64,000 bases of DNA, taken from contig JAOTOM010005051.1 in NCBI GenBank assembly GCA_034440615.1, positions 414,501-478,500 of the forward strand, in the 5' to 3' direction. Position numbers and translations under genes: made by a program. Of the stretch, positions 1 to 12,552 are shown one piece after another; the first letter of the stretch is position 1, and each line of letters opens with the position of its first letter. This DNA comes from Ashinkailepas kermadecensis. Lineage: Eukaryota; Arthropoda; Thecostraca; Neolepadidae. Under the pieces are notes generated by a model. That model worked only from the letters and a program-made list of their open reading frames with translations, ran no database searches and was not told the origin of the DNA.

Positions 1-700
1 CAAGGTGACATTGGGCAGCCCCGCCCCAGACAGTGAGGCAGTATAGGATGTACGGAAAGACGTGAGACTGAATTAGGAGTTTGCGTGCTTCGGGTGTGAG
101 ATGGTGACGGATATTGTGGAGACAGAACAAGGTGGAGTTGCACTTTTTGACAACGTGGGATATGTGCTCCTCCCAGGATAGGGTGCGGTCAATGATGACT
201 CCCAGCATCTTCACGAATGGCGAGGGGGTTAGTACGTGAATGCCAATGTTGAGTTGGTAGGATGTGGCTTTTTTAGGGATTGGGTCGTGCCGACAAGCAG
301 TAGGGTAGTTTTAGTGGGGTTCATCTTCAAGGAGTTGGATGTGAAGTAAGACTGAATAGCAAGGATGGTGTTCTCCTGCCGGGATTTAAGAACGGGTAAT
401 TCATCAGGATGTGCAGAGTCTAGCAGCTGGGTGTCGTCGGCATATGATACCAGACGTCCGTATGGAAGGTACGCTGGCAGGTCATTCATGAAGATGCTAA
501 ACAGCAAGGGACCAACCAGGGATCCCTGAGGAACACCATGGGATAGCGGAAGGGATAAAGAGCCGCCCCTCACCACCTGCCACCGGTCAGTAAGGTAGCT
601 GTGAAACCACCTCGGGTCGACGCTAATAGTGATTCGTTTCAAGAGGCGACCTCCGTACAGCAATTCAATGAACGACCGGAGAGTCGCAAGTTCGATGAGT
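1..700 (-). mobile_element. LINE fragment, copy A (CR1/L2-like non-LTR retrotransposon)
   Basis: Part of a non-LTR retrotransposon read on the minus strand and running off the left edge of the window. It covers the palm of the reverse transcriptase and part of the downstream region. Bases 1-360 match a second copy at about 6,165-6,518 at roughly 90% by eye, which shows a dispersed family. The right edge, near 700, is the 5'-truncated end, as is usual for LINEs. The family call (CR1/L2/Jockey-like rather than R2 or RTE) is inferred from the spacing of the RT motifs and the style of the C-terminus in copy B. Confidence 0.85.
229..699 (-). pseudogene. LINE reverse transcriptase fragment, frameshifted
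   Basis: The open frame encodes the RT palm. It contains GVPQGSLVGPLLFSIF (motif B region) followed by YADDTQLL, whose YADD is the catalytic motif C. In the intact family this enzyme copies element RNA at the nicked target site. The frame closes at 229, but the +1 frame carries on with good LINE-like coding (KMLGVIIDRTLSWEEHIS) down to base 1. A single-base shift in the A6 run near 271-276 (minus strand) therefore separates the two parts. No AP endonuclease is present, because the copy is 5' truncated. This is a dead copy, or there is an assembly indel at the homopolymer. Confidence 0.85.
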
Positions 701-791
701 TATCACACTGGATGCTAGTTAGTTAGTTATCGTAGTTTAAGGGCGCGTCAGCCATTTCGTTGGTTATCCTGCGTTCATATCACACTGGATG
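701..791. repeat. 63-bp SINE-tail-like insertion with 14-bp target site duplication
   Basis: TATCACACTGGATG occurs at 701-714 and again at 778-791. The 63 bp between carry TTTAAGGGCGCGTCA, the same motif found in the SINE tails at 11,111 and 49,121. The arrangement looks like a very short retro-insertion flanked by its target site duplication. Confidence 0.5.
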
Positions 792-798
792 TGCAGTG

Positions 799-972
799 TG
801 AAGGCTTACCCTGACCAGATTCGCCAACAATGCACTTTACGAGGTCAAATTGTATGCGAAGGCTTACCCTGACCCGATTCACCAACAATGCACGTTACGA
901 GGTCAAATAATATGCGAAGCCTCATCCTGACCCGACTCGCTAACAATGCACGTCACGAAGTCAAATAATATG
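799..972. repeat. 58-bp tandem triplicate
   Basis: Three consecutive copies of a 58-bp unit built around GGCTTACCCTGACC, then CCAACAATGCACGTTACGAG and GTCAAATAATATG. Copies differ by a few substitutions. No coding potential. Confidence 0.8.
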
Positions 973-3540
973 CCATAGAGTTGCTGACATGCTTGCACAA
1001 ACAAGCCATAGGTGGTGTTTTATGAAATATATCGAACATCAATGCATGCATTAAACATGCGGTTCACCAGCTTGCAGGATCAACGCGAGGGGTACATGAA
1101 CCCAGAAGACATTGAAGCGGGCACGTAGTCAAGCACTGAGATGAACTGTTTCCCTCAGAGTAGGTAAGAGTACACCTCAGGTATGTGGCGGTGCAGCACA
1201 GTGGTACCTTGCCGACGGCGCATCCCAAATAGATTCGGTACACAGCTTGGTTTATTTGCGATGAGATATCCGATTTGCATATAAATATCGACTTTGACCT
1301 ACCCTGGAGGTTCACTGGTTGAGTAACAGCATACACCTGCACTGCCATCAGGTGGTTTCGTGAGACAGCGAGCCAGGCTTTACCGCGCGATTCCATCTCA
1401 ATTAGGGTCGAAATGGCGGGAAGGTGATGTAAGCGCCGTCGGATGTAGAGACTGCCGACATGTACTCGATGGGCGGGGGTTGAAGTTCCACAAATTATAT
1501 TTAGTTCAACGAGGCTTGCGTGGTGTCATGCTCCACTTGTTAATGATAATGCTCCTCTCATGATTATAATGCTCTGGTTTGCCGCAGCATCAAGTACTTT
1601 CAAATTTAAGAATCCAGCTACTATTTTTGAATATCGACGTTCGAATTAACGAATTCAGTTGCCATCAATAACGGAGACCACCTCCAGGTTGTACCTACTT
1701 AGTGGGTTAATGTGCATCCTGTCATGACACCACCGGTCCATGACCCCGAATGCATTTACTGGAACAATCCAAACCGCCGCTGATTGGTTGCTCGCTGGAA
1801 CTTCCTTGCGGCGTCAGAATTCCTCAGGCCCGAGCCGGGTGACCTTCCGACAGGCACAACTGCAAATGTCCGATACGGACTCGGGCGATCAGAGGGTTCA
1901 TATAGCTGAAAATGCACACTGAACTGAGTACAATGCACAGCGTGGAGGGGAGAGGCGATGAGGAGGGGGAGAGGGACGCGCCTAACCAACTTTGGGTAGT
2001 GTCGACATTACCCCTATTTAATTACCGCTATTATTGTTTCATTATCACATTAATCCTAAAAGCATTTCATGAGCAAACAAAAATTATTCAACATCATTTT
2101 GCTGCTTCCAATTGTGGAGTCGTTCCTATGCTCCTGTACACACAGGCACATATACAACGCAGACACACCTAGACAACGCAGACACACACACACACAGACA
2201 CACTGACGCGCACAGATGCACACACAGACACACTCACACATAGACAACAAACCCAAACTCAAAGGTTGAAAGTTCAACAAGAAAGACAATACAACAGAAT
2301 CGCCGAAAGTCACGGTACTATTACACTGTAAACCAAATCTACCACCCATGGCTGAATAAACCATGCACACGCTAGTGGCATGGCATGCATCAAGTTACTT
2401 TGCAATGCTAAGGTTCGTTTAATGATGACAGACGTGTTGTGAATGAGCACTACACGACCTGCACAAGTACACTAGCATAGTTAATTAATTATATCCGAAG
2501 CCATGCCACGTAAATGAGCAAGGCATACATTCATCAAAAGAACAAATCCCTGCCAAATGGGTTAACCAGCACATACATTGTGCTGCTAAGGTCAAATACC
2601 AAATGACTAGGGTGCTCCTTGCAAGGATTAATGCACCAGTGCGGAACAAACTTCTTACTTGAGTGATCAGTTCAGCTTTTAAGATCTCGCATGCCGGACG
2701 CATGTTAAGTAACCACCGAGTGATCCATTGACAAGCTACAAGCCACACATTCGTTTTCGACTCGTTTCGAAAATAGCGTGATGAACTTCCCAGCCCGCCA
2801 TCTTTGATTCAGCTTCAGAGTGAGGTGGAAGGGACTGCCAGTGCGAACCACAATGGTAAGCAGGGGTGTTTTTTGTATGTTTTTTGGGGGTTGCAAGTGC
2901 CCCCTCAATGTTGGCTTTGCCCCTCCCCAGATAATTTCAACTTTTAACATGGGACCCTAAGGAGTGCGCCTCCCCCCCCCCATTTGTAATCCATTTGTAT
3001 TTCCTGCCCATTGCTTTCATGTATTTTGCCTCCAATAATTTTCAGAGATCAACACTCATGACATTATTGCATTTTGAACTGCATGTGATGAATGTTGGTG
3101 GAGCACGACATGATATATATTCAGCATCATGAAGTAAGTGATACAGAATTAGCAAGATTCCCAAAAATTTGAAAATTTGGATGGAAGATGACACCAAGAG
3201 GAAATTAACGTCGGCCCATCCAACTTTAAGCTCAATTATGCACTCTCATCTTTTGATATGCACAATCAGGTGGTGTTCCTTTCTTAGGGACACAATAAAA
3301 TGCATACGTTTGGCAAATGAGCATCCTATTTAATTTTACCCAGTCTGGAGTCCTAACATCCTTCTAGTCAATGTCATGGTTTTATGTCCCATATGTATTT
3401 TTTGGTCGATTTTATGTCACACTCCAGCATAAGTATAATTTTGGAACACTGAAGCAAAGCTTTACCTGCCATGTTCCTCCACAGTAAGATATTTGGTATT
3501 ATTATGCTTTAATGCATTCACGAGAGAAGTTTTAAACATT
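973..3540. other. No recognisable gene
   Basis: I see no convincing exon, RNA gene or element here. A CA-rich microsatellite lies at about 2,165-2,245. A C-rich run at 2,971-2,980 is the only other low-complexity feature. Short open frames show no domain-like content. Confidence 0.5.
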
Positions 3541-3830
3541 TTTATTTCATAATGAAAAGAAAAGGGTTAGGCTTGGTTAGGGTAGGTAAGGTTCGTAAGT
3601 TTTTTTTATCCGAAATCTGTTTTAAAAAATCATTTTTTTAAACACAGAAATGTGATTTTTTTTCTCATCCAAAACAGGGTTGGCTAGGTTAAATTAGGTT
3701 AGGGTTTTTTAAGTTGGAGAATGCTTAAAAAATACCATGTGTTTGAAAATTTTCATTTTTGTTTTATTACATGAGAGGTTAGGCTAGGTTGGGTTAGGTG
3801 ATCCTGCTTTTCCTTTTTTACATTATGTTT
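3541..3830. repeat. Degenerate TTAGG/GGTTAGG-rich blocks
   Basis: Three clusters (about 3,566-3,590, 3,677-3,710 and 3,776-3,802) contain GGTTAGGCTTGGTTAGGG-like strings separated by T-rich DNA. They resemble dispersed degenerate arthropod-type telomeric repeat (TTAGG) or a mobile-element relic. They are not a regular array. Confidence 0.4.
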
Positions 3831-4363
3831 ATGCTACTCAAACCCACTTTTTGGTATTATTTTGTGTTCCAACTGAAAAGTGAGTATTTGCAGGGGAACA
3901 TAAGTGGTCACATCATGTGAAGCACATTCATAAACAATGCACTGGAAAATAATTCCAAGAATTCAAAAACAACCTATAATATTGCAAATTGACTTATATC
4001 TATCATAGCTCGGTTGGTTATATTCATGTTTCATTGCACAGGAAAATAAAATTGAATATAGCATGCTATCGAGAAAGGCATTCCACTGCATACTATGGTT
4101 TGGTATCAAATGTGCATGCGCCATTTGAAGGATCCTGTTGTTGGAAATCACTGACCCAGATGGCTGATCTTTTATGCCTGATTGGAAGTTAAAGATGCAC
4201 AATCGTGCTTTACAACAGCTGCATAATCTTCTCTTGAAACAAGGTGAGTCAGTTATGTCTTGGATATTTAAAATTTGGACCCACTTGCCACACCAGATTT
4301 ATTGTAGTAGTACCAGAGGCCAGATACATTACCTGATGCCAGAGGTATTACTTAGATTTGGCA

Positions 4364-5358
4364 CTGCAGGTGTTCGCAGCTCTATACGTAGATCACATTG
4401 GACTTGAGGTATGAGGTATGTATTTAAATGCATCCAAGACATGAGGGGTTATCCGGAGGGGGAGGGGGGGTATCCGAATACCTAAGACATCATTCAATGA
4501 ATGGCTCTGCCGCTTCCTCGGAATGGCCGAACCAGTAATTGTACGGTGTTTACAGTATGTACAAATTTACAAGCTATCCATATTTAAACATTTAAACAAG
4601 TTCTTTTAATGGAAATCCTGTAACCGCTCACAAAGAGCAACTTTAAATATATAATTATTTCGTAGTTGTGTTGTGTATTCCGAACACGAAAATGTGGGTG
4701 TGCTGGATTACAAACACTAAGTGTGCTGTTTCCCGAACACTTTAATGAATGTTGTATATATCCAAAGGAAATGTTTGAGTTCATGACGAAAGCTAATTTT
4801 TATGTTTGTGGCAACTTTTCTCATCACAAGCCTTGGTACGTATATTATTGAACGGCTGTTTATGACCTGCAGGTGTTCACAGCTCTATAAGTAGGTCACA
4901 CCGGACTTGAGGTATGTTTGGTGTTTTAATGCATCCAAGACATGAGGGGGTATCCGTGGGTATGTGAAGAGGGGGTATCCGAACACATAAGACTCCATTC
5001 GATGAATGGTTGTACCGCTTCCCTAGAATGGCGGAACTAGTGATTGTAGGGTGTCTACAGAATGCAAAAATTAACAAGCTATCCATATTCAGACAGTTCT
5101 TGGAATGAAAATCCTGTAACCGCTCACAAAGAGCAACTTTAAAACAGTTATTTCGTAATGGTGTGTTGTATTCCGAACACGAAAATGTGGGTGTGCTGGA
5201 TTACAAACACTAAGTGTGCTGTTTCCCGAACACTTTAATGAATGTTGTATATCCCCCACAGAAATGTTTTATTTCATGACGAAGGCTCATTTGTAGGTCT
5301 GTGGCAACTTTTCTGATCACAAACCTTGGCACATTTATTATTGAACGACTGTGTATAA
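4364..5358. repeat. Tandem duplication of a ~503-bp block
   Basis: Copy 1 starts at CTGCAGGTGTTCGCAGCTC (4,364) and copy 2 at CTGCAGGTGTTCACAGCTC (4,867). Collinear matches continue through GGTATCCGAA, CCGCTCACAAAGAGCAACTT, CACGAAAATGTGGGTGTGCT and AACTTTTCTSATCACAA. Similarity is high but there are many substitutions and small indels, so the duplication is not recent. No open frame is conserved between copies. Confidence 0.85.
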
Positions 5359-5589
5359 GATGCAGAGCAAGTCTGTCTGAAGGCAGGTCACGTCTGCCTC
5401 TAAGCGGCACCCGGCTGACAGTCGATGGTGTTAATCCGATGGGACAGCAAGCATCCCGCACACGGTCCAGCTGGAGTCGAATATATTCCACACTGAAATA
5501 AGCTGCATTGCTGAATGTGTGTTGGTAGTGGCGTGGCAGACACCTATATTATTGTGTTGGGCCAACACACAACGTACTGTGAACATCCA

Positions 5590-6518
5590 GGGTGTTTGTT
5601 TGTTTGTGTTGTGCTTACGAATTTAACAAACTAATTCCATAAAATGGATTAATGTCTGGTTTGAGTCAGATTTCAGTCCAATACAGATAACACTACATAA
5701 ACATGAGGAAAAACTGAAGCAGTAAAAGAACAGTATACAGATAAAACATCGGAAACGTGCAGTTAATTTAAAAGACGTCGTCTTTAAGCATCGCGACGAA
5801 CTCGCCCCGTGTACGAGAAGCGGAAGTGGCCGGCGGCAGTAGGTTCCAGGACAAGGCTGCTCGGAAGGAGAAAGCTCTGCGTGACATGCTGAGGCGGAAA
5901 GGCAGTGGCTCCAACGCCCCAGCCACAGTCGCACGGGTGGAGCGCCGGGAGACATCCGACCGCCATCTGAACAGAGACCAGATCGCCTCGGGGGCTCGCG
6001 GATCATTCAGGGCTCTAAACACAACGATGTTATCGCGGTGGGTGAAGAGGTCACGGACACTAGCCCAGCCCAGCGTTGCCACTGTCGGCGAGATGTGATC
6101 ACGACGGCGAGCCCCAGAGACGATCCTGTCCACGAAATTAATCCTCTTCTGCACTCTTCCGAAGTGACATTAGGCAGCCCCGCCCCAGACGGTGAGGAAG
6201 TATAGGATGTGTCGGAAGACGTGGGGCTGGATCAGGAGTTTGCGTGCTTCGGGTGTGAGATGATGACGGATTTTTTGGAGACAGAACACGATGCAGTTGC
6301 ACTTTTTGACAACGTGAGATATGGGCTCCTTTCACGATAAGATGCGGTCGATGATGACCCCCAGCATCTTCACGAATGGCGAGGGGATTAGGACGTGACT
6401 GCCAATGTTGGGTTAGTAGGATGTGGCTTTCTTGAGGGATTGGGCCGTGCCGACAAGGAGTAGGGTAGTTTTAGTGGGGCTGATCTTCAGGGAGTTCTAT
6501 GTGAAGTAGACTGAATAG
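5590..6518 (-). mobile_element. LINE fragment, copy B, with 3' end
   Basis: Second copy of the family at 1-700, also on the minus strand. It is truncated at its 5' side near 6,518, where similarity to copy A stops, and includes the end of the ORF and a 3' UTR. The left end at 5,590-5,606 is a (CAAA)n-like tail on the minus strand (GTTTGTTTGTTTGTG on plus), a common LINE 3' terminus. Confidence 0.8.
5768..6154 (-). pseudogene. LINE ORF2 C-terminal fragment
   Basis: About 128 codons give the typical C-terminus of CR1/L2/Jockey-like ORF2. It starts QKRINFVDRIVSGARRRDHIS and LGWASVRDLFTHR, and ends AFSFRAALSWNLLPP then FVAMLKDDVF. This region lies after the RT domain and has no known catalytic residues. 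The upstream coding (6,155-6,518) is in other frames, so the copy is broken. Confidence 0.75.
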
Positions 6519-7043
6519 CGTAGGTGTGTCCCGTCAGTGGCGAACAGCAAGCCCTGAGTATTGCGCTTGATAATAACCCGCCATCACATTGTTTGCATCA
6601 AGATATGCTCCAGGTCGTAGTTATTCATGCATAGTTTAGCCTCAGTTTTGAAACCTGAATTGCAACGAAAGACGTGCACGACCAGGCGGTGCTTCCCAAT
6701 AAAAAGCGCCTGCTTGCAACTGATAAATACATCCTTGGATGACAGTGACATTCTTCATGAGAACTGTGCCCCTAGGTCTAGTGGCCTTCTCAACTCGCAT
6801 GTGACCATACCGTGCGAACGTGCGTCAACCTTTTGGATATCTCGTGTCCGCACCGGTACTGGAGAAAAGACCGTCCCTAAGTCAAAACGGTGCTAAAATG
6901 ACACCGATACTTGAGTGCAACGAGAGTATTCCGTCAGCGTTCCCATCCTGGTGAGCTCAATCCATCACCATTTCACCACGAACTGATGCGGTGCCACGGG
7001 ACAAAGCAAAAGGAAACAAAACCAAACAAAACCAACGACAACG
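6519..7043. other. No recognisable gene
   Basis: Unique-looking sequence between the truncated LINE copy B and the 32-bp array. The last 30 bp before the array are AAC/AAA-rich (about 7,010-7,040). Nothing else is supportable. Confidence 0.5.
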
Positions 7044-10000
7044 CACTTTGTGTCACGAGACACATCCAATGGCCATGATGTATGTCATGAGACACGTCCA
7101 ATGGCCATGATGTATGTCATGAGACACGTCCAATGGCCATGATGTATGTCATGAGACACGTCCAATGGCCATGATGTATGTCATGAGACACGTCCAATGG
7201 CCATGATGTATGTCATGAGACACATCCAATGGCCATGATGTATGTCATGAGACACGTCCAATGGCCACAATGTATGTCACGAGACACATCCAATGGCCAC
7301 AATGTATGTCATGAGACACGTCCAATGGCCATGATGTATGTCATGAGACACGTCCAATGGCCATGATGTATGTCACGAGACACATCCAATGGCCATGATG
7401 TATGTCACGAGACACATCCAATGGCCATGATGTATGTCATGAGACACATCCAATGGCCATGATGTATGTCACGAGACACATCCAATGGCCATGATGTATG
7501 TCATGAGACACGTCCAATGGCCACAATGTATGTCACGAGACACATCCAATGGCCATGATGTATGTCATGAGACACGTCCAATGGCCACAATGTATGTCAC
7601 GAGACACGTCCAATGGCCATGATGTATGTCATGAGACACGTCCAATGGCCATGATGTATGTCATGAGACACGTCCAATGGCCATGATGTATGTCACGAGA
7701 CACATCCAATGGCCACAATGTATGTCATGAGACACATCCAATGGCCATGATGTATGTCATGAGACACGTCCAATGGCCACAATGTATGTCACGAGACACA
7801 TCCAATGGCCATGATGTATGTCATGAGACACGTCCAATGGCCACAATGTATGTCATGAGACACATCCAATGGCCATGATGTATGTCATGAGACACGTCCA
7901 ATGGCCATGATGTATGTCATGAGACACGTCCAATGGCCATGATGTATGTCATGAGACACATCCAATGGCCATGATGTATGTCATGAGACACATCCAATGG
8001 CCATGATGTATGTCATGAGACACGTCCAATGGCCATGATGTATGTCACGAGACACATCCAATGGCCATGATGTATGTCACGAGACACATCCAATGGCCAT
8101 GATGTATGTCATGAGACACGTCCAATGGCCACAATGTATGTCATGAGACACATCCAATGGCCATGATGTATGTCATGAGACACGTCCAATGGCCATGATG
8201 TATGTCATGAGACACGTCCAATGGCCATGATGTATGTCATGAGACACGTCCAATGGCCATGATGTATGTCATGAGACACGTCCAATGGCCATGATGTATG
8301 TCATGAGACACGTCCAATGGCCATGATGTATGTCATGAGACACATCCAATGGCCACAATGTATGTCATGAGACACATCCAATGGCCATGATGTATGTCAT
8401 GAGACACGTCCAATGGCCATGATGTATGTCATGAGACACGTCCAATGGCCATGATGTATGTCATGAGACACGTCCAATGGCCATGATGTATGTCATGAGA
8501 CACGTCCAATGGCCATGATGTATGTCATGAGACACATCCAATGGCCATGATGTATGTCATGAGACACATCCAATGGCCATGATGTATGTCATGAGACACG
8601 TCCAATGGCCACAATGTATGTCATGAGACACATCAATGGCCATGATGTATGTCATGAGGCATGTCCAATGGCCATGATGTATGTCATGAGACACGTCCAA
8701 TGGCCATGATGTATGTCATGAGACACATCCAATGGCCACAATGCATGTCATGAGGCATGTCCAATGGCCATGATGTATGTCATGAGACACGTCCAATGGC
8801 CACAATGCATGTCATGAGACACGTCCAATGGCCATGATGTATGTCATGAGACACATGTCCAATGGCCATGATGTATGTCATGAGACATGTCCAATGGCCA
8901 TGATGTATGTCATGAGACACATCCAATGGCCATGATGTATGTCATGAGATGTCCAATGGCCATGATGTATGTCATGAGGCATGTCCAATGGCCATGATGT
9001 ATGTCATGAGACATGTCCAATGGCCATGATGTATGTCATGAGACACATCCAATGGCCATGATGTATGTCATGAGACATGTCCAATGGCCATGATGTATGT
9101 CATGGATCCAATGGCCATGATGTATGTCATGAGACACATCCAATGGCCATGATGTATGTCATGAGACACATCCAATGGCCATGATGTATGTCATGAGACA
9201 CGTCCAATGGCCACATGATGTATGTCATGAGACACATCCAATGGCCATGATGTATGTCATGAGACACATCCAATGGCCATGATGTATGTCATGAGACACA
9301 TCCAATGGCCATGATGTATGTCATGAGGCTGTCAATGGCCATATGTAGACACGTCCAATGGCCATGATGTATGTCATGAGACACATCCAATGGCCATGAT
9401 GTATGTCATGAGACACGTCCAATGGCCATGATGTATGTCATGAGACACGTCCAATGGCCATGATGTATGTCATGAGACACGTCCAATGGCCATGATGTAT
9501 GTCATGAGACACGTCCAATGGCCACAATGTATGTCATGAGACACATCCAATGGCCATGATGTATGTCATGAGACACATCCAATGGCCATGATGTATGTCA
9601 TGAGACACGTCCAATGGCCACAATGTATGTCATGAGACACGTCCAATGGCCATGATGTATGTCACGAGACACATCCATATGATGTCATGATGTATGTCAC
9701 TATATGAGACACGTCCAATGGCCACAATGCATGTCATGAGGCATGTCCAATGGCCACAATGTATGTCATGAGGCACGTCCAATGGCCATGATGTATGTCA
9801 TGAGACACATCCAATGGCCATGATGTATGTCATGAGACATGTCCAATGGCCATGATGTATGTCATGAGGCATGTCCAATGGCCATGATGTATGTCATGAG
9901 GCATGTCCAATGGCCATGATGTATGTCATGAGACACGTCCAATGGCCATGATGCATGTCATGAGGCATGTCCAATGGCCACAATGTATGTCATGAGACAC

Positions 10001-10140
10001 GTCCAATGGCCACAATGCATGTCATGAGGCATGTCCAATGGCCATGATGTATGTCACGAGACACGTCCAATGGCCACAATGTATGTCACGAGACACATCC
10101 AATGGCCATGATGTATGTCATGAGACACGTCCAATAACCA
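7044..10140. repeat. 32-bp minisatellite, ~97 units
   Basis: Tandem 32-bp units made of GAGACACGTCCAATGG then CCATGATGTATGTCAT. Three positions vary repeatedly: CGTCC/CATCC, CCATGATG/CCACAATG and CATGAG/CACGAG. From 7,044 to about 8,630 units are almost all full length. Right of that, broken units are frequent (8,635, 8,945, 9,105, 9,325-9,350, 9,675-9,705). It contains many start codons in frame but only short open frames. I see no gene in it. Confidence 0.97.
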
Positions 10141-10384
10141 CAATTGTATGTCATGGCCTCGTGAATGAAGACAATGGAGTGCAAAACAGACATTTTGCCT
10201 TCCATGCCAATTGCACAGCAGTTCAAGCCTCACTTTCACCTGTAAGTTCACTCAAATCCGCCAATGAAATCCAACCGCTCTTAATTTTCAGTGACCTGTC
10301 ATGACGTAAGTAAGGCGACATAGTTCACCAGGAAGGGGGTTCATTCCTCTCATTTGCACTGACAGGAATCAGGGACATCGATTA
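10141..10384. other. Spacer between 32-bp array and SINE
   Basis: About 240 bp of unique sequence with no recognised feature. Confidence 0.4.
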
Positions 10385-10560
10385 CGGTTGGAGTTGATTA
10401 ATTGGTCGTGGCTTCACGACGTACTCAGCAGCTGAAGCCACATGGCGTCGCCTGCTTCTCATCCGGGCAGGAAGGGCGGGTATCCGTGGGAAATCGAACC
10501 CTGTACCTCTGACACGCCAAACGCTCCGCTTAACCACCACGCGACCGACGTCCTGGTGGT
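10385..10560 (-). mobile_element. tRNA-derived SINE, copy 1
   Basis: On the minus strand a tRNA-like head carries an A-box-like CGTGGTGGTTAAGCGG (10,527-10,543) and a B-box GGGTTCGATTTCCC (10,488-10,501), spaced as in a tRNA gene. Downstream comes a tRNA-unrelated body ending in a module with GGCGACGCCATG. The head lacks a complete set of tRNA stems, and the fused tail marks it as a SINE rather than a functional tRNA. Copies 2 and 3 share the GGCGACGC-type tail but have a different, more decayed head. Confidence 0.7.
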
Positions 10561-11104
10561 TGGAGGTGTTCAAATCTTCCGGTTTGATCCTGTGATATCA
10601 GTGCGAAGGGGTGAGAGGTAGGCCAGGGCGGGCGAATTTTAACACACCCCTTGTTGTTGGGATCATAATAAATACATTATATATAAAATACATAATATAT
10701 AAACGACCAATAAACACCAGTCCTTCAGGTTGGTATAATTTTACGTGTTCGTCGGTGTGCACTGTAAGAGCGCTTGCACTCCCTCGAAGTGTTTTGTGTA
10801 TTCCAGCAGATCATGCGAATGCAGATCGGTACACTTGTGACGAGTGCCAATTAGAATTTCCTCCGGTATCGGGCCGACACCGTTAGTATGTCCGACAATT
10901 GCACCATCGACGTCTTTGTTATTCCTCTTCGATGCATGCAATTGCCATATTGTCCAACTGACATCTGCAGACGTATTAGCACGTGTGATATTTACCGAAC
11001 ACATCCATAGGTGTGGGATCTTTACCGCCATGCGTGCACGCATATGCGATGCCAACGGCGCATGCCAGACTGTATCTACGTTGTTTTCCGTTTGGCTGTG
11101 GTGG
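10561..11104. other. No recognisable gene
   Basis: AT-rich stretch at about 10,660-10,710, otherwise mixed sequence. Open frames here have no domain-like content. Confidence 0.4.
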
Positions 11105-11263
11105 CTACCGGTTTTGCGGCGCGTCAACTGTTAGGTCATGTAGCGTCGCCAACCTCTCACGCCGATTGGTCGCGGCCGAAGAGTGGCAACAGGTAGGACT
11201 TTCAACTTTCCACAACCTTTCAGCCGGGATACAGGCACCTCACCCCTAGACCACTATATCCCG
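11105..11263 (-). mobile_element. tRNA-derived SINE, copy 2
   Basis: Minus strand: the head has an A-box-like AGTGGTCTAGGGGTGAGG (about 11,238-11,256) and a decayed B-box near 11,197-11,215. The body contains GAGAGGTTGGCGACGCTAC and the tail ends TTGACGCGCCGCAAAACC. It aligns along its length with 12,686-12,838. Confidence 0.75.
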
Positions 11264-12349
11264 TGGATTAAAGTTGAGACATGTGGCCTACTCAAGCTCC
11301 CCCTTTCTCACCTGTGAGCAAGACCAGAAACATTTGCAGCCTCTGTTGATACACAGAAGGTCCTAATGCGCATTGGCGGTCCATAATGTACGCCCAAATA
11401 CCAAATTGCAATGTCTGGAAGCAGGCTGAACAGGCCGTAGGGACGCTGGGCGAGCTGGGGCAGGCCATCGCCTGCCCTCGCTTCTATTGCAGACATAGTA
11501 TCACACACCACCCCGTAGCAGGAAACTTGTGGGCCGATCGCAGCTGCACTCCATCGACAGCCCACGAAGACACACACCTTGCTGCATCCAATGTTCGCGG
11601 CGGTGTGGGAATCCATTATTAAGCAAAGGCTACTCTGACAACTGGGCGCAGCTCCTTAAAAGTTGGAATGCGTGCTCGATATTTGGCAGAGGAACCCGGT
11701 TGCGGTAATAGAGGCTTCAATTTTTGCATCTGTGCATTGGAAATCAATCCAGTTCATATTAAATTTCGTACTATCTTATCGAAATTGGGCTTATCTATTG
11801 AATATGGCGTGTGCATCTCAAACAGTGCATTATGCTGAATTATCGAATTTGCATGGTTGCTACGCAGCGTTGCGGTATATTTTCCCACAATCTCCCTACT
11901 CAGTTCATGCCACATACATCCGTTCAGCGCGGCACCCTCCATCGAAGTGACAACAGCCACTTGGCCGGTGGCTGACTGGTTGGCAGGCCTTTAGTTAATG
12001 CCGGTTGGACCAGCTCTGGCTAAATTCAGTTCAGTTCAGTCGTCAAACCCTTTCCACGAACAAAAATGCGTGTTCTTGAAAGAAAATATTGTGGTGAAAG
12101 TTCTAAAAAAAATCAAAATTCTGAGTGAAGACCACGTGAAATTCTGAGTGAAGAACTTCGGACGTGAAACATCTTAACAAACAAGCTATCAAGGCCTCAA
12201 AAGACCGGTCGGACCGAACCGAGCCGCCTAGGTGAACGTGTGTAGCTCATATACACGAGAGTAGGCTCGCTCCGGTTTCGCCCTCGCCCGTAGCCAACCA
12301 CATCCGAATGCTACAGGCAGTCGTTATCGTGCTCGTGCCATGCAGCCAA
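11264..12349. other. No recognisable gene
   Basis: About 1.1 kb without a convincing exon or repeat. A short direct repeat of TTCTGAGTGAAGA occurs at about 12,118-12,155. Confidence 0.4.
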
Positions 12350-12552
12350 ATCACCATGTTATGCGTAGTCACCTTACCGTGCGTAACCACCATGCCGTGT
12401 GTAACCACCCTACCGTGCGTAGCCACCCTACCGGCGTAACCACCCTACCATGCGTAACCACCCTACAGTGCGTAACCACCCTACCGTGCGCAACCATCCT
12501 ACCGTGCGTAACCACCATACCGTGCGTAATCACCCTACCGTATGTAACCACT
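12350..12552. repeat. 18-bp minisatellite, ~11 units
   Basis: Units of GTAACCACCCTACCGTGC with scattered substitutions. As 18 is a multiple of three, several frames stay open across it on both strands, so these frames are not evidence for a gene. Confidence 0.9.

Noticed and set aside
7044..10140. CRISPR-like array
   Set aside because: Units are directly adjacent with no unique spacers, in a eukaryotic genome; it is a minisatellite.
10385..10560. Functional tRNA gene
   Set aside because: A- and B-boxes are present, but the stems are incomplete and the head is fused to a SINE body and tail.
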